A program made the translations under genes and the position numbers. 13,638 bases of DNA from an uncultured Clostridia bacterium (GTDB taxonomy: Bacteria; Bacillota; Clostridia; Christensenellales; Aristaeellaceae). The stretch is from contig CAMOUF010000248.1 of assembly GCA_946626395.1 (NCBI GenBank), positions 1 through 13,638 on the forward strand, read 5' to 3'. Every line of letters starts with the position of its first letter. Within the stretch, counting starts at the first letter, position 1. The notes under the pieces were generated by a model. It was not told the DNA's origin, searched no databases, and saw only the letters and a list, made by a program, of their open reading frames with translations. Of the stretch, positions 1-6,253 are shown in pieces.

Positions 1-827
1 AATTTGATCAGCGTTCACTGGCAGCGAAACGACGGAAGCAGGCGCTTAGCAAGGCAACCGATGTTATGCTGGACATGCTGAAAGCTGCAATCAAAGCAGG
101 ACACAGCGCCAAATATGTTCTGTTCGACAACTGGTTCTCCAACCCCAAGGACATTATCCGGATTCATAGCGAGTGCGGTATGAACACCATCGCCATGATC
201 AAGAAGTCATCCAAGGTCTTTTATGAATTCGAAGGGAAGCGGATGAATGTCAAACAGATCTTTGGAATGTGCAAGAAGCGCCGTGGCCGTTCCAAGTACC
301 TGCTTTCTGTCAGCGTCAACATCTCCCTGAAGACTGGCGAATCCTTGTCGGCAAAAATCGTTTGCGTTCGCAACCGGAACAACAAGAAGGACTGGATCGC
401 GTTCATCTGCACAGATACCGATCTGTCAGAGGAAGAGATTCTACGGATTTACGGGAAACGCTGGGATATCGAGGTTTTCTTCAAGGCCTGCAAATCCTTA
501 CTGAATCTGGGGTCCGAATGTCATAGCCTGTCCTACGATGCTTTGACGGCGCACGTGTCTTTGGTCTTTATCCGGTATATGCTGCTATCGTTGCAGCAGC
601 GAAACAACAGCGATGATCGGACAATCGGCGAGCTATTCCTTTTGATGATCGATGAACTGGCGGACATTACCTTTGGTCATGCTCTTCGGCTCATCGTTGA
701 TATCATGTCACAGATGATACAGGAACGGTTTGGGCTGTCTGATGATCAACTGGATCAGTTTGTGGCTGATTTCGTCGGGCATCTCCCGGTCAGTTATCAG
801 CATGCTTTGCAGTTGAATGCATCCTGA
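1..827 (+). mobile_element. Insertion sequence of the IS4 family, right part
   Basis: Inferred from the transposase. The left terminal repeat is outside the window, so the right inverted repeat cannot be identified by matching. A right end somewhere between 830 and 900 would fit the short 3' flank usual for IS4 elements, and the stretch around 886-900 is one candidate, but this is a guess. The 827 boundary given here is only the end of the transposase gene. Confidence 0.6.
3..827 (+). CDS. IS4-family DDE transposase, C-terminal part (5' end outside window)
   Basis: The frame is open from base 3, so the gene begins left of the window; the ATG at 66 is internal. The translation carries the hallmark IS4 YREK signature, Y-2-R-3-E-6-K, in YGKRWDIEVFFKACK: Y at 450-452, R at 459-461, the catalytic E at 471-473 and K at 492-494. 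A second catalytic Asp lies in VLFDNWFS (126-128), the 'D...FD.W(F/Y)' region of the RNase H-like fold. The first Asp would be upstream. Enzymes of this family cut and paste their insertion sequence as dimers on DNA. About 275 residues are visible out of the 400-470 usual for IS4 members. GC is clearly lower than in the metabolic genes to the right, in keeping with a mobile gene. The visible part has no frameshift, so the copy may be intact. Family call is firm; the subgroup is not determined. Confidence 0.92.
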   Translation, partial: FDQRSLAAKRRKQALSKATDVMLDMLKAAIKAGHSAKYVLFDNWFSNPKDIIRIHSECGMNTIAMIKKSSKVFYEFEGKRMNVKQIFGMCKKRRGRSKYLLSVSVNISLKTGESLSAKIVCVRNRNNKKDWIAFICTDTDLSEEEILRIYGKRWDIEVFFKACKSLLNLGSECHSLSYDALTAHVSLVFIRYMLLSLQQRNNSDDRTIGELFLLMIDELADITFGHALRLIVDIMSQMIQERFGLSDDQLDQFVADFVGHLPVSYQHALQLNAS

Positions 828-1700
828 TGGTATTTATGACTTGGCTCTTATAGTGTTTTCATGGTTTGCCGACTGATTTTGATGTGGGAAGTCTGAGTTA
901 GTATCCTTGCTAAACGGCCTACATGTGGATATGAATCGTTCGTCTTTTCCATTCCTGAATGTACAAGGGCCAGTCTGATTATTCATCGCGGGGGATCAGC
1001 GCTTGCAGTGCTTCCCGGAAGTCTATGAATACCAATGCCTTCCATCCTGTTGGAAAATTCTGTTAGCTATCTCAACCAGCCCGTCGGGTTCAGCAGGCTC
1101 CTGTCGATAATAAAACGCATGCCTAATTAGGAGGAGGAAGCGTATCGGAAAAACTTCATGCAGCCATGATCATATCTCCTCATATAGCTTCGACTCCTAT
1201 GCCGTTTCTATCATACATCATAATGCCTGACTTTTCAAGAATTTTCTCGTTTCCTGCAGGGCAATCGCTTACGAAAACAGCACACGAAAAAGTTGGCATT
1301 GCGAATGCTGGAATAGCAAGTACATGAAACGATGCTCTTGAGCGGGCGGAGATAAACGCCCCTGCATTGCGTGGTTTTGTTTCTTGTTTTCGTAATCGTT
1401 TCTTCATAAAAAGCAATAAGCGATAGCCCTGGGTTTTCGATGAAATGAGGTTGAAAAGCAAGTTGTTTTATGATAAGCTGGATGCAGAAATCAGGGGAAA
1501 GAATCTGGGCTGCTCCGCACTCCTGACCGACACCGGGAAAAATCTGCATGGACGGATACCTTGAAAAAACATCCAGAAGGAAAATGAAATTGTCGGCAAA
1601 AGGAAGGCATTTCAGTTTGAATGTCACTGGCAGGCTGGAATAAAGAGGGCGGCATGAATTCGTATCATCAGTCTTCCGCTTGAAAAAATGGAGGATATCT
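828..1700. other. Gene-poor, lower-GC stretch between the IS and the regulator gene
   Basis: No reading frame here has both a ribosome site and a convincing protein. A strong orphan Shine-Dalgarno run (AGGAGGAGG at 1129-1137) is followed only by a 3-codon frame at 1158. A minus-strand frame ending at 1180 has a protein-like tail (VSDCPAGNEKILEKSG) but a poor N-terminal half. A 39-codon plus-strand frame (1445-1564) has no ribosome site. Composition resembles the IS more than the operons to the right. The likeliest reading is decayed genes and insertion debris plus the upstream region of the regulator. I found no clear promoter, RNA gene or long repeat. Confidence 0.5.
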
Positions 1701-2651
1701 ATGAGCGACATCAAGGGTAAACTGGCTTCGATCACACTGGATGACGCCGAAATGCTGGCGGAGATCTGCCATGCGCTGTCCTCGCCGGTACGGATCGACG
1801 TGCTGCGGCTGATTGCCAAGAAAAGCAAGAGCGTGGGCGAAATCGCCCAGGAGCTGGATATTCCCATGTCCACCGCCGCACTGGCGGTGCAGGTGCTGAA
1901 AAAAGCGGGCGTCATCACCACGGAAAACCAGCCGGGTATGCGGGGCACGCTGAAGCTGTGCTCCCGGCGGCTGGACAGGATCGTGGTGAACCTGGCCCCG
2001 CCCGACGACGTGCCGGAACAGAGCGTGACCTTTTCCATGCCCATCGGTGGGTTCAGCATGGCCGAGGGCATTCAGCCCACCTGCGGCCTGGCCAGCGCCA
2101 ACAGCTTCATCGGGCTGATGGACGTGCCCGCTTCCTTCTATTTGCCGGATCGTTTTTCCGCCCAGCTCATCTGGCTCCAGCAGGGTTTTCTGGAATACCG
2201 TTTTTCCGCCATCGACCCCAACTTTACCGAAATCGACTGGCTGGAAATCTCCTTTGAAGCCTGCTCCGAAGCGCCCATGTACCGCGACCCCTGGAAGAGC
2301 GATATCGTGGTGGAGGTCAACGGCAAGCGCCTGGGCATGTGGACGTCGCCCTGCGACTGCGGCGGGCGGCGGGGCATCCTGACCCCCGCCTGGTGGAGCG
2401 ACACCAGCACCCAGTTCGGTTTCCTGAAAACCTGGCGGGTGGATCGCACGGGCAGCTATCTGGACAACCAGCGGGTGGGGGATGTGAACATCAGCGACCT
2501 GGCCCTGGACCCCTACCGCTATATCAGCGTGCGCATCGGCGTGCCATCCGACGCGGAAAACGTGGGCGGGCTGAACCTGTTCGGCGACAAATTCGGGGAT
2601 TACCCCCAGGCTCTGCAATTGCGGGTGGGGTACCATTTCCGGGCAGAGTAA
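1701..2651 (+). CDS. ArsR-type winged-helix transcriptional regulator with large C-terminal domain
   Basis: A 316-residue protein. The start is ATG 1701 because GGAGG at 1690-1694 sits 6 bases before it; an in-frame TTG at 1680 lies upstream of that site and is rejected. Residues about 18-95 form an ArsR-like winged helix: SSPVRIDVLRLIAKKSKSV, then EIAQELDIPMSTAALAVQVL as the DNA-reading helix-turn-helix, then a wing (KKAGVITTENQ). ArsR proteins are usually near 100 residues; here some 220 extra residues follow, rich in aromatics, with WTSPCDCGGRRG around 214-225 and WWSDTSTQFG just after. I read this as a ligand-binding domain, probably for a sugar, from its place beside a glycosidase/ABC-sugar operon. 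Cys218 and Cys220 could bind metal, but nothing else suggests a metal sensor. Its own terminator separates it from the operon it probably controls. Confidence 0.82.
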   Translation: MSDIKGKLASITLDDAEMLAEICHALSSPVRIDVLRLIAKKSKSVGEIAQELDIPMSTAALAVQVLKKAGVITTENQPGMRGTLKLCSRRLDRIVVNLAPPDDVPEQSVTFSMPIGGFSMAEGIQPTCGLASANSFIGLMDVPASFYLPDRFSAQLIWLQQGFLEYRFSAIDPNFTEIDWLEISFEACSEAPMYRDPWKSDIVVEVNGKRLGMWTSPCDCGGRRGILTPAWWSDTSTQFGFLKTWRVDRTGSYLDNQRVGDVNISDLALDPYRYISVRIGVPSDAENVGGLNLFGDKFGDYPQALQLRVGYHFRAE

Positions 2652-2667
2652 ACAGCGGATACGTGAG

Positions 2668-2692
2668 AAGGGAGCGATGACTCCCTTTTTTA
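2668..2692 (+). terminator. Rho-independent terminator after the regulator gene
   Basis: Seven-base stem AAGGGAG (2668-2674) pairing with CTCCCTT (2681-2687), 6-base loop CGATGA, running into a T tract (TTTTTTT, 2685-2691, partly within the stem). It lies 16 bases after the regulator stop and isolates it from the GH2 operon. Confidence 0.88.
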
Positions 2693-2777
2693 TTTGGCCA
2701 TTTATTGGACATATATTTCAAAAAAGTTGGAACACCCTTTGCACGGTATACAGGTTTTATGGAATATGCAAAATCTA

Positions 2778-2806
2778 TTGACAAAAGATATAGACTGTGC
2801 TATCCT
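2778..2806 (+). promoter_or_regulatory. Sigma-A type promoter of the GH2/ABC-sugar operon
   Basis: A perfect -35 TTGACA (2778-2783), a 17-base spacer and a fair -10 TATCCT (2801-2806). Transcription would start near 2812-2814, giving a leader of about 130 bases before the GH2 start codon. The -10 overlaps the motif ATCCTCCAA, which recurs in the leader, so a repressor binding there could block RNA polymerase. Confidence 0.75.
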
Positions 2807-2810
2807 CCAA

Positions 2811-2828
2811 AACAACAGGAATGTTGTT
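2811..2828 (+). promoter_or_regulatory. Candidate operator: AACAACA/TGTTGTT inverted repeat
   Basis: Perfect 7-base arms AACAACA (2811-2817) and TGTTGTT (2822-2828) separated by GGAA, right at the predicted transcription start. The position and two-fold symmetry suit a dimeric repressor; the alternative is a small RNA stem at the 5' end of the transcript. The binding protein is not known; the upstream ArsR-type regulator is the natural candidate. Confidence 0.45.
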
Positions 2829-2860
2829 CTAAATCTTCGTTATTTGGACAATATTAGAAC
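2826..2860 (+). repeat. GTTCTAA/TTAGAAC inverted repeat in the leader
   Basis: Arms GTTCTAA (2826-2832) and TTAGAAC (2854-2860), 21 bases apart, partly overlapping the AACAACA palindrome. They could be half-sites on the DNA or the base of an RNA hairpin in the leader. Confidence 0.4.
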
Positions 2861-2877
2861 AAATCCTGCACTAAATC

Positions 2878-2903
2878 CTCCAATAATTACAAAATATTTG
2901 GAG
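2878..2903 (+). promoter_or_regulatory. 26-base imperfect palindrome with CTCCAA/TTGGAG ends
   Basis: The left arm (2878-2888) and right arm (2893-2903) match at 9 of 11 positions when reverse-complemented, with an ACAA centre; the outer six bases CTCCAA/TTGGAG are perfect. The left half contains the 9-base ATCCTCCAA (2875-2883), repeated exactly at 2802-2810 over the -10 element. A shared half-site at the promoter and in the leader suggests cooperative or looping repression, or an RNA stem just upstream of the ribosome site. Confidence 0.45.
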
Positions 2904-2943
2904 TAAAAGGGCAAATACAGCAAAAGATGGGAGGACGAGAAGA

Positions 2944-4752
2944 ATGAATAATTATGCAGTTCCGCGTCCCGAGCATCCGCGCCCCGATTTTCAGCGGGAC
3001 ACCTTTCTGAACCTCAACGGCTCCTGGCAGTTCGCTTTCGACGATCAGGACGAAGGCTTGAAGCTGCATTGGTATACACCGGGCCATATGTTTGACCAAA
3101 CGATCCTGGTGCCCTTCGCCTATCAAACCAAGCTGAGCGGCATCGGCCCCACGGATGAAATCCACCCCGTGCTGTGGTATCGGCGCTCCTTTGAAGTCCC
3201 CCGGGAGATGGCGGGCAAGCGGATCTTCCTGCGCTTTGGCGCGGTGGATTTTGAAGCCCGGGTATATGTAAACGGCGAATTGGCCGGGCAGCACAGGGGC
3301 GGGTATACCCCCTTCTGCCTGGATATTACAGCTTTCCTGCGGGACGGCGAAAACGACCTGTGCCTGCGGGTGGAGGACCAGCCGGACTGCGCCCAGCCCC
3401 GGGGCAAGCAATACTGGGAGCGGGGCCTGATGGGCTGCTGGTATACTCCGGTCAGCGGCATCTGGCAGACGGTATATCTGGAAGCGGCAGGCGACACCGC
3501 CGTGACCCGCGCTCACATCACCCCGGACCTTGACCGGCACCTGTGCACCGTGGACGTGGAGCTGGACCGGCAGCCCGGCGAACCGCTGGAGCTGGAAGCG
3601 GCGCTGAGCTTTGAGGGAAAGCCCGTCCGTACCCTGCGGACGGCGGAGCGGTCCAAGCGGATTTCCCTGCCCATCGACCTGATCGTTCAGGGTTCCCTGG
3701 AGCCCATGCACGTATGGACGCCGGAGCATCCCAGCCTGTACGACGTGGACATTACCCTGCGCCGGGGAACTGAAGTGATCGACCACGTGCGCACCTACTT
3801 TGGCATGCGCAAGGTGGAGGTACGGGACGGCAAGGTGTACCTGAACAACTGCCCCCTGTATCAGCGCCTGATCCTGGATCAGGGCTATTGGCCCGACTCC
3901 CTCATCACTCCGCCTTCCGATGAAGCCATTCAGCAGGACATCCGCATGACGCTGGCCTTCGGCTACAACGGCGCCCGGAAGCACCAGAAGCTGGAAGACC
4001 CCCGGTACTATTACTGGGCGGACAAAATGGGCCTGCTGGTGTGGGGCGAAATCCCCAGCCCCTACGAGTTCTGCGATGATTCCGTCCGCAATCTCTACGA
4101 AACCCTCAGCGGGTTCATTGACCGGGATTTCAACCATCCCGCCATCATCGCCTGGGTGCCGCTGAACGAAAGCTGGGGCGTGCGGCAAATTTACCCCGAC
4201 CCCCGCCAGCAGGCCCTGGCCCGGATGCTGTACCACACCGCCAAGGCCCTGGACGGCACCCGCATGGTGTCCGTCAACGACGGATGGGAGCAGGTGGAAA
4301 CCGACATCTGCGCCCTGCACGATTACGCGGCGGAAGGCGCGGTGCTGGCCCGGCACTTTGCTTCCCGGCAGGAGGTGGAAAAGCACGCCTGCGACTGGCG
4401 GCCCTGCTACGCCCAGGGCGTCACGCCCACCGGGAAGGAGGCCTTCCTGGTGACGGAATACGGCGGCATCGCCTTCAACAATATCGGCCTGCAGGGCGAC
4501 GCGGGCGGCATGGAGAGCTGGGGCTATCACGACAAAGTGACCAGCGAGGAGCAATTCTTCGCCCGCTTCCAGAGCGTTACCGACGCCATCCGCGCTATCC
4601 CCTACTGCCAGGGGTATTGCTACACCCAGCTGACCGACGTGATGCAGGAGGTCAATGGCCTGCTCACGCCCGACCGCCAGCCCAAGGTGGACGTGAAGCG
4701 CTTTTCCGCCCTCAACCGCAATCCCGACGATCTGACCAATCAGGTTTCCTGA
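2944..4752 (+). CDS. Glycoside hydrolase family 2 (beta-galactosidase/beta-glucuronidase-like)
   Basis: A 602-residue retaining exo-glycosidase. Start chosen from GGGAGG (2929-2934) nine bases before ATG. The order is that of GH2: jelly-roll sugar-binding domain (about 1-180, with LNGSWQFAFD and WYRRSFEVP), immunoglobulin-like domain (about 181-285) and TIM barrel (about 290-602). The acid/base is Glu409 in WVPLNESWG; the nucleophile is Glu505 in LVTEYGGI, the usual spacing. There is no signal peptide, so it acts in the cytoplasm on an imported oligosaccharide. It is shorter than LacZ (about 1,020) and near GusA length (about 600). Substrate cannot be read safely from sequence: galactosides, glucuronides or arabinosides are all possible, and the GH43 gene downstream favours a plant hemicellulose or pectin side chain. 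First gene of an operon with the binding protein and two permeases. Confidence 0.93.
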   Translation: MNNYAVPRPEHPRPDFQRDTFLNLNGSWQFAFDDQDEGLKLHWYTPGHMFDQTILVPFAYQTKLSGIGPTDEIHPVLWYRRSFEVPREMAGKRIFLRFGAVDFEARVYVNGELAGQHRGGYTPFCLDITAFLRDGENDLCLRVEDQPDCAQPRGKQYWERGLMGCWYTPVSGIWQTVYLEAAGDTAVTRAHITPDLDRHLCTVDVELDRQPGEPLELEAALSFEGKPVRTLRTAERSKRISLPIDLIVQGSLEPMHVWTPEHPSLYDVDITLRRGTEVIDHVRTYFGMRKVEVRDGKVYLNNCPLYQRLILDQGYWPDSLITPPSDEAIQQDIRMTLAFGYNGARKHQKLEDPRYYYWADKMGLLVWGEIPSPYEFCDDSVRNLYETLSGFIDRDFNHPAIIAWVPLNESWGVRQIYPDPRQQALARMLYHTAKALDGTRMVSVNDGWEQVETDICALHDYAAEGAVLARHFASRQEVEKHACDWRPCYAQGVTPTGKEAFLVTEYGGIAFNNIGLQGDAGGMESWGYHDKVTSEEQFFARFQSVTDAIRAIPYCQGYCYTQLTDVMQEVNGLLTPDRQPKVDVKRFSALNRNPDDLTNQVS

Positions 4753-4765
4753 TCCCCATCGTATC

Positions 4766-4786
4766 TTACCGCTGACAAGGCGGTAA
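4766..4786 (+). other. Intercistronic stem-loop between GH2 and binding-protein genes
   Basis: Perfect 7-base stem TTACCGC (4766-4772) / GCGGTAA (4780-4786) with a 7-base loop, followed by an A-rich stretch, not a T tract, so it is not a terminator for the operon. It ends just before AGGAGGT (4794-4800). It may protect the 5' end of a processed message or tune expression of the abundant binding protein. Confidence 0.5.
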
Positions 4787-4806
4787 AAATAAAAGGAGGT
4801 AACCCC

Positions 4807-6045
4807 ATGAAAAAGGTTCTGTCTCTGGCTCTGGCCCTGATGATGGTGCTGTCCCTGGCCGCTGTGGCCCACGCGGAGCCCATCGAGATCAGCTACTGGT
4901 CCGTGTTCACCGGCGCGGACGGCGCGACCATGCAGGGCATGGTGGACGCTTTCAACGCGTCCCAGGATGAAGTGCATGTGACCCACACCCCCATGACCGC
5001 CGATGACCTGTACCAGAAGATCCCCCTCACCGTGCAGACCGGCACCGGCATCCCCTCCGTGTGCATCGTGCACATCGAGCGCATCCCCAACTTCGTGAAC
5101 CAGGAAATGCTCTACAGCTATGACCTGGATCTGATCGCTCAGGCCGGCGTGAAGGAAGAAAACTACAACGCCGCTGCGTGGGCCCGTACCGACATCGACG
5201 GCGAGCACTACGGCATTCCGCTGGACGTGCACTCCTACGTGACCTACTACAACAAGGACCTGTTCGACCAGTATGACCTGAACAGCTACGTGGAAGACGG
5301 CTACCTGACCTTCGACGAAGTGAAGGAACTGGGCGACAAGGCCAAGGCCGCGGGCTTCACCGGCTATGTGACCGACCTGGGCTGGATGCGCGCGCAGCTG
5401 CTGTGCTACTACGGCCAGCTGGACCCCGAACTGACCCTGAGCAAGGATGGCATCAACCCCTGCATCAACAACGAAAACATGAAGAAGGTCTTCGAGACCA
5501 TGAAGGATCTGTGGGAAGGCGGCTATACCTCCGTCAAGAACACCGACTATTCCTCTGAATTCTATTCCGGCAACATGCTGGTCTGGTCCGAAGGCATCTG
5601 GATGAAGGCTGCCGCCGTGGACGCTGGCCTGAACTTCGGCATGATCCCCGCCATCTGCTACACCCCCGAAACCTGCATGAGCTGGACCTCCTCCCACAAC
5701 TTCGTCCAGTTCGCCGATGAAAACCGCACCGAAGAAGAAGACCTGGCCGTGGCCAAGTTCATCAACTTCATGGGTGAAAACAGCCTGACCTGGGCCAAGG
5801 ACGCCGGCCAGTGCCCCGCTCACCTGTCCATCAACGACGTGGCTGAATTCACCTCCTATCCCCAGGCCTTCCTGGCTGACCCCGCCCGTTCCGACGAGCT
5901 GGCCATCTACAAATACCTGTACTGGGGCCTGTTTGACACCGCGTTCTCCCGCGTTGGCTGGGACTTCGTGGACGGCACCATCTCCATCGACGACGCCCTG
6001 GCTCAGATCGATCAGGAAATCGCCGACGCCATCGCCGCTCAGTAA
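4807..6045 (+). CDS. Sugar ABC transporter substrate-binding protein (extracellular family 1)
   Basis: A 412-residue binding protein that captures a carbohydrate outside the membrane and hands it to the two permeases encoded downstream. Residues 1-23 are a signal peptide (MKK, a hydrophobic core, then AVAHA|EP), probably cut after Ala23. The mature part begins IEISYWSVFTG, the opening strand typical of family 1 sugar binders, and continues with DLYQKIPLTVQTGTGIPSV and YGIPLDVHSYVTYYNKDLF, matching the 'YGIP...YYNKDLF' block of the MalE/UgpB group. Length is normal. AGGAGGT six bases before ATG is an ideal ribosome site. Oddity: there is no lipobox cysteine, so unlike most Gram-positive binding proteins it is not predicted to be lipid-anchored. 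Many acidic and aromatic residues fit a sugar ligand; the ligand itself is unknown. Confidence 0.94.
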   Translation: MKKVLSLALALMMVLSLAAVAHAEPIEISYWSVFTGADGATMQGMVDAFNASQDEVHVTHTPMTADDLYQKIPLTVQTGTGIPSVCIVHIERIPNFVNQEMLYSYDLDLIAQAGVKEENYNAAAWARTDIDGEHYGIPLDVHSYVTYYNKDLFDQYDLNSYVEDGYLTFDEVKELGDKAKAAGFTGYVTDLGWMRAQLLCYYGQLDPELTLSKDGINPCINNENMKKVFETMKDLWEGGYTSVKNTDYSSEFYSGNMLVWSEGIWMKAAAVDAGLNFGMIPAICYTPETCMSWTSSHNFVQFADENRTEEEDLAVAKFINFMGENSLTWAKDAGQCPAHLSINDVAEFTSYPQAFLADPARSDELAIYKYLYWGLFDTAFSRVGWDFVDGTISIDDALAQIDQEIADAIAAQ

Positions 6046-6061
6046 TCTTAGCTTGACATTC

Positions 6062-6087
6062 GGGGCGAAGGGCTATCCCTTCGCCCC
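6062..6087 (+). terminator. Strong hairpin after the binding-protein gene (partial terminator or mRNA stabiliser)
   Basis: Perfect 11-base stem GGGGCGAAGGG (6062-6072) / CCCTTCGCCCC (6077-6087) with loop CTAT. The T run is weak and displaced (GCGTTTT, 6091-6097). Such hairpins behind binding-protein genes are known to let most transcripts end or be protected there, making the binding protein more abundant than the permeases. Confidence 0.7.
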
Positions 6088-6105
6088 CCTGCGTTTTCAA
6101 TCAGT

Positions 6106-6206
6106 TAGGAGGGAGGAGTTTAGAGTAAGGAATTAATAGTTTGCGCTTTGCATTTTCAACAATTTTCAACTCCTCACTCCTCACTCCTCATTCCTCACTC
6201 CTCACT
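6106..6206. repeat. Heptanucleotide tandem repeat with degenerate inverted copy
   Basis: Five 7-base units ACTCCTC (one is ATTCCTC) run from 6169 to 6203, plus a partial unit to 6206. Upstream, 6113-6133 reads GAGGAGT, TTAGAGT, AAGGAAT in the same 7-base phase, which is the reverse complement of the array with few mismatches. The two arms, about 35 bases apart, could fold into an imperfect hairpin. This has the look of a STRR- or MITE-like intergenic repeat. The region has no gene and sits inside the transporter operon. Confidence 0.8.
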
Positions 6207-6253
6207 GTTTTAAGCCTTCTTCCCTACCATTGTAAAAAAGAGGTGTTTCCCGG

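Noticed and set aside
1445..1564. Plus-strand 39-codon frame (MRLKSKLFYDKLDAE...)
   Set aside because: No ribosome site, promoter or recognised family; kept only as part of the gene-poor stretch.
1680..1700. Upstream TTG as start of the regulator
   Set aside because: The ribosome site GGAGG (1690-1694) lies inside that extension and is correctly placed for ATG 1701.
1235..2071. Minus-strand 278-codon frame running into the regulator gene
   Set aside because: Half of it is antisense to the winged-helix domain and the rest is Ser/Ile/Phe-rich without a family; no ribosome site.
2887..5823. Very long minus-strand open frame (978 codons) opposite the GH2 and binding-protein genes
   Set aside because: It is a shadow of high-GC coding sequence: low-complexity G/A/V/H-rich translation, no ribosome site, and both plus-strand genes under it have clear families and catalytic residues.
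6169..6206. CRISPR-like array
   Set aside because: Units are 7 bases with no spacers and no cas genes; it is a simple tandem repeat.
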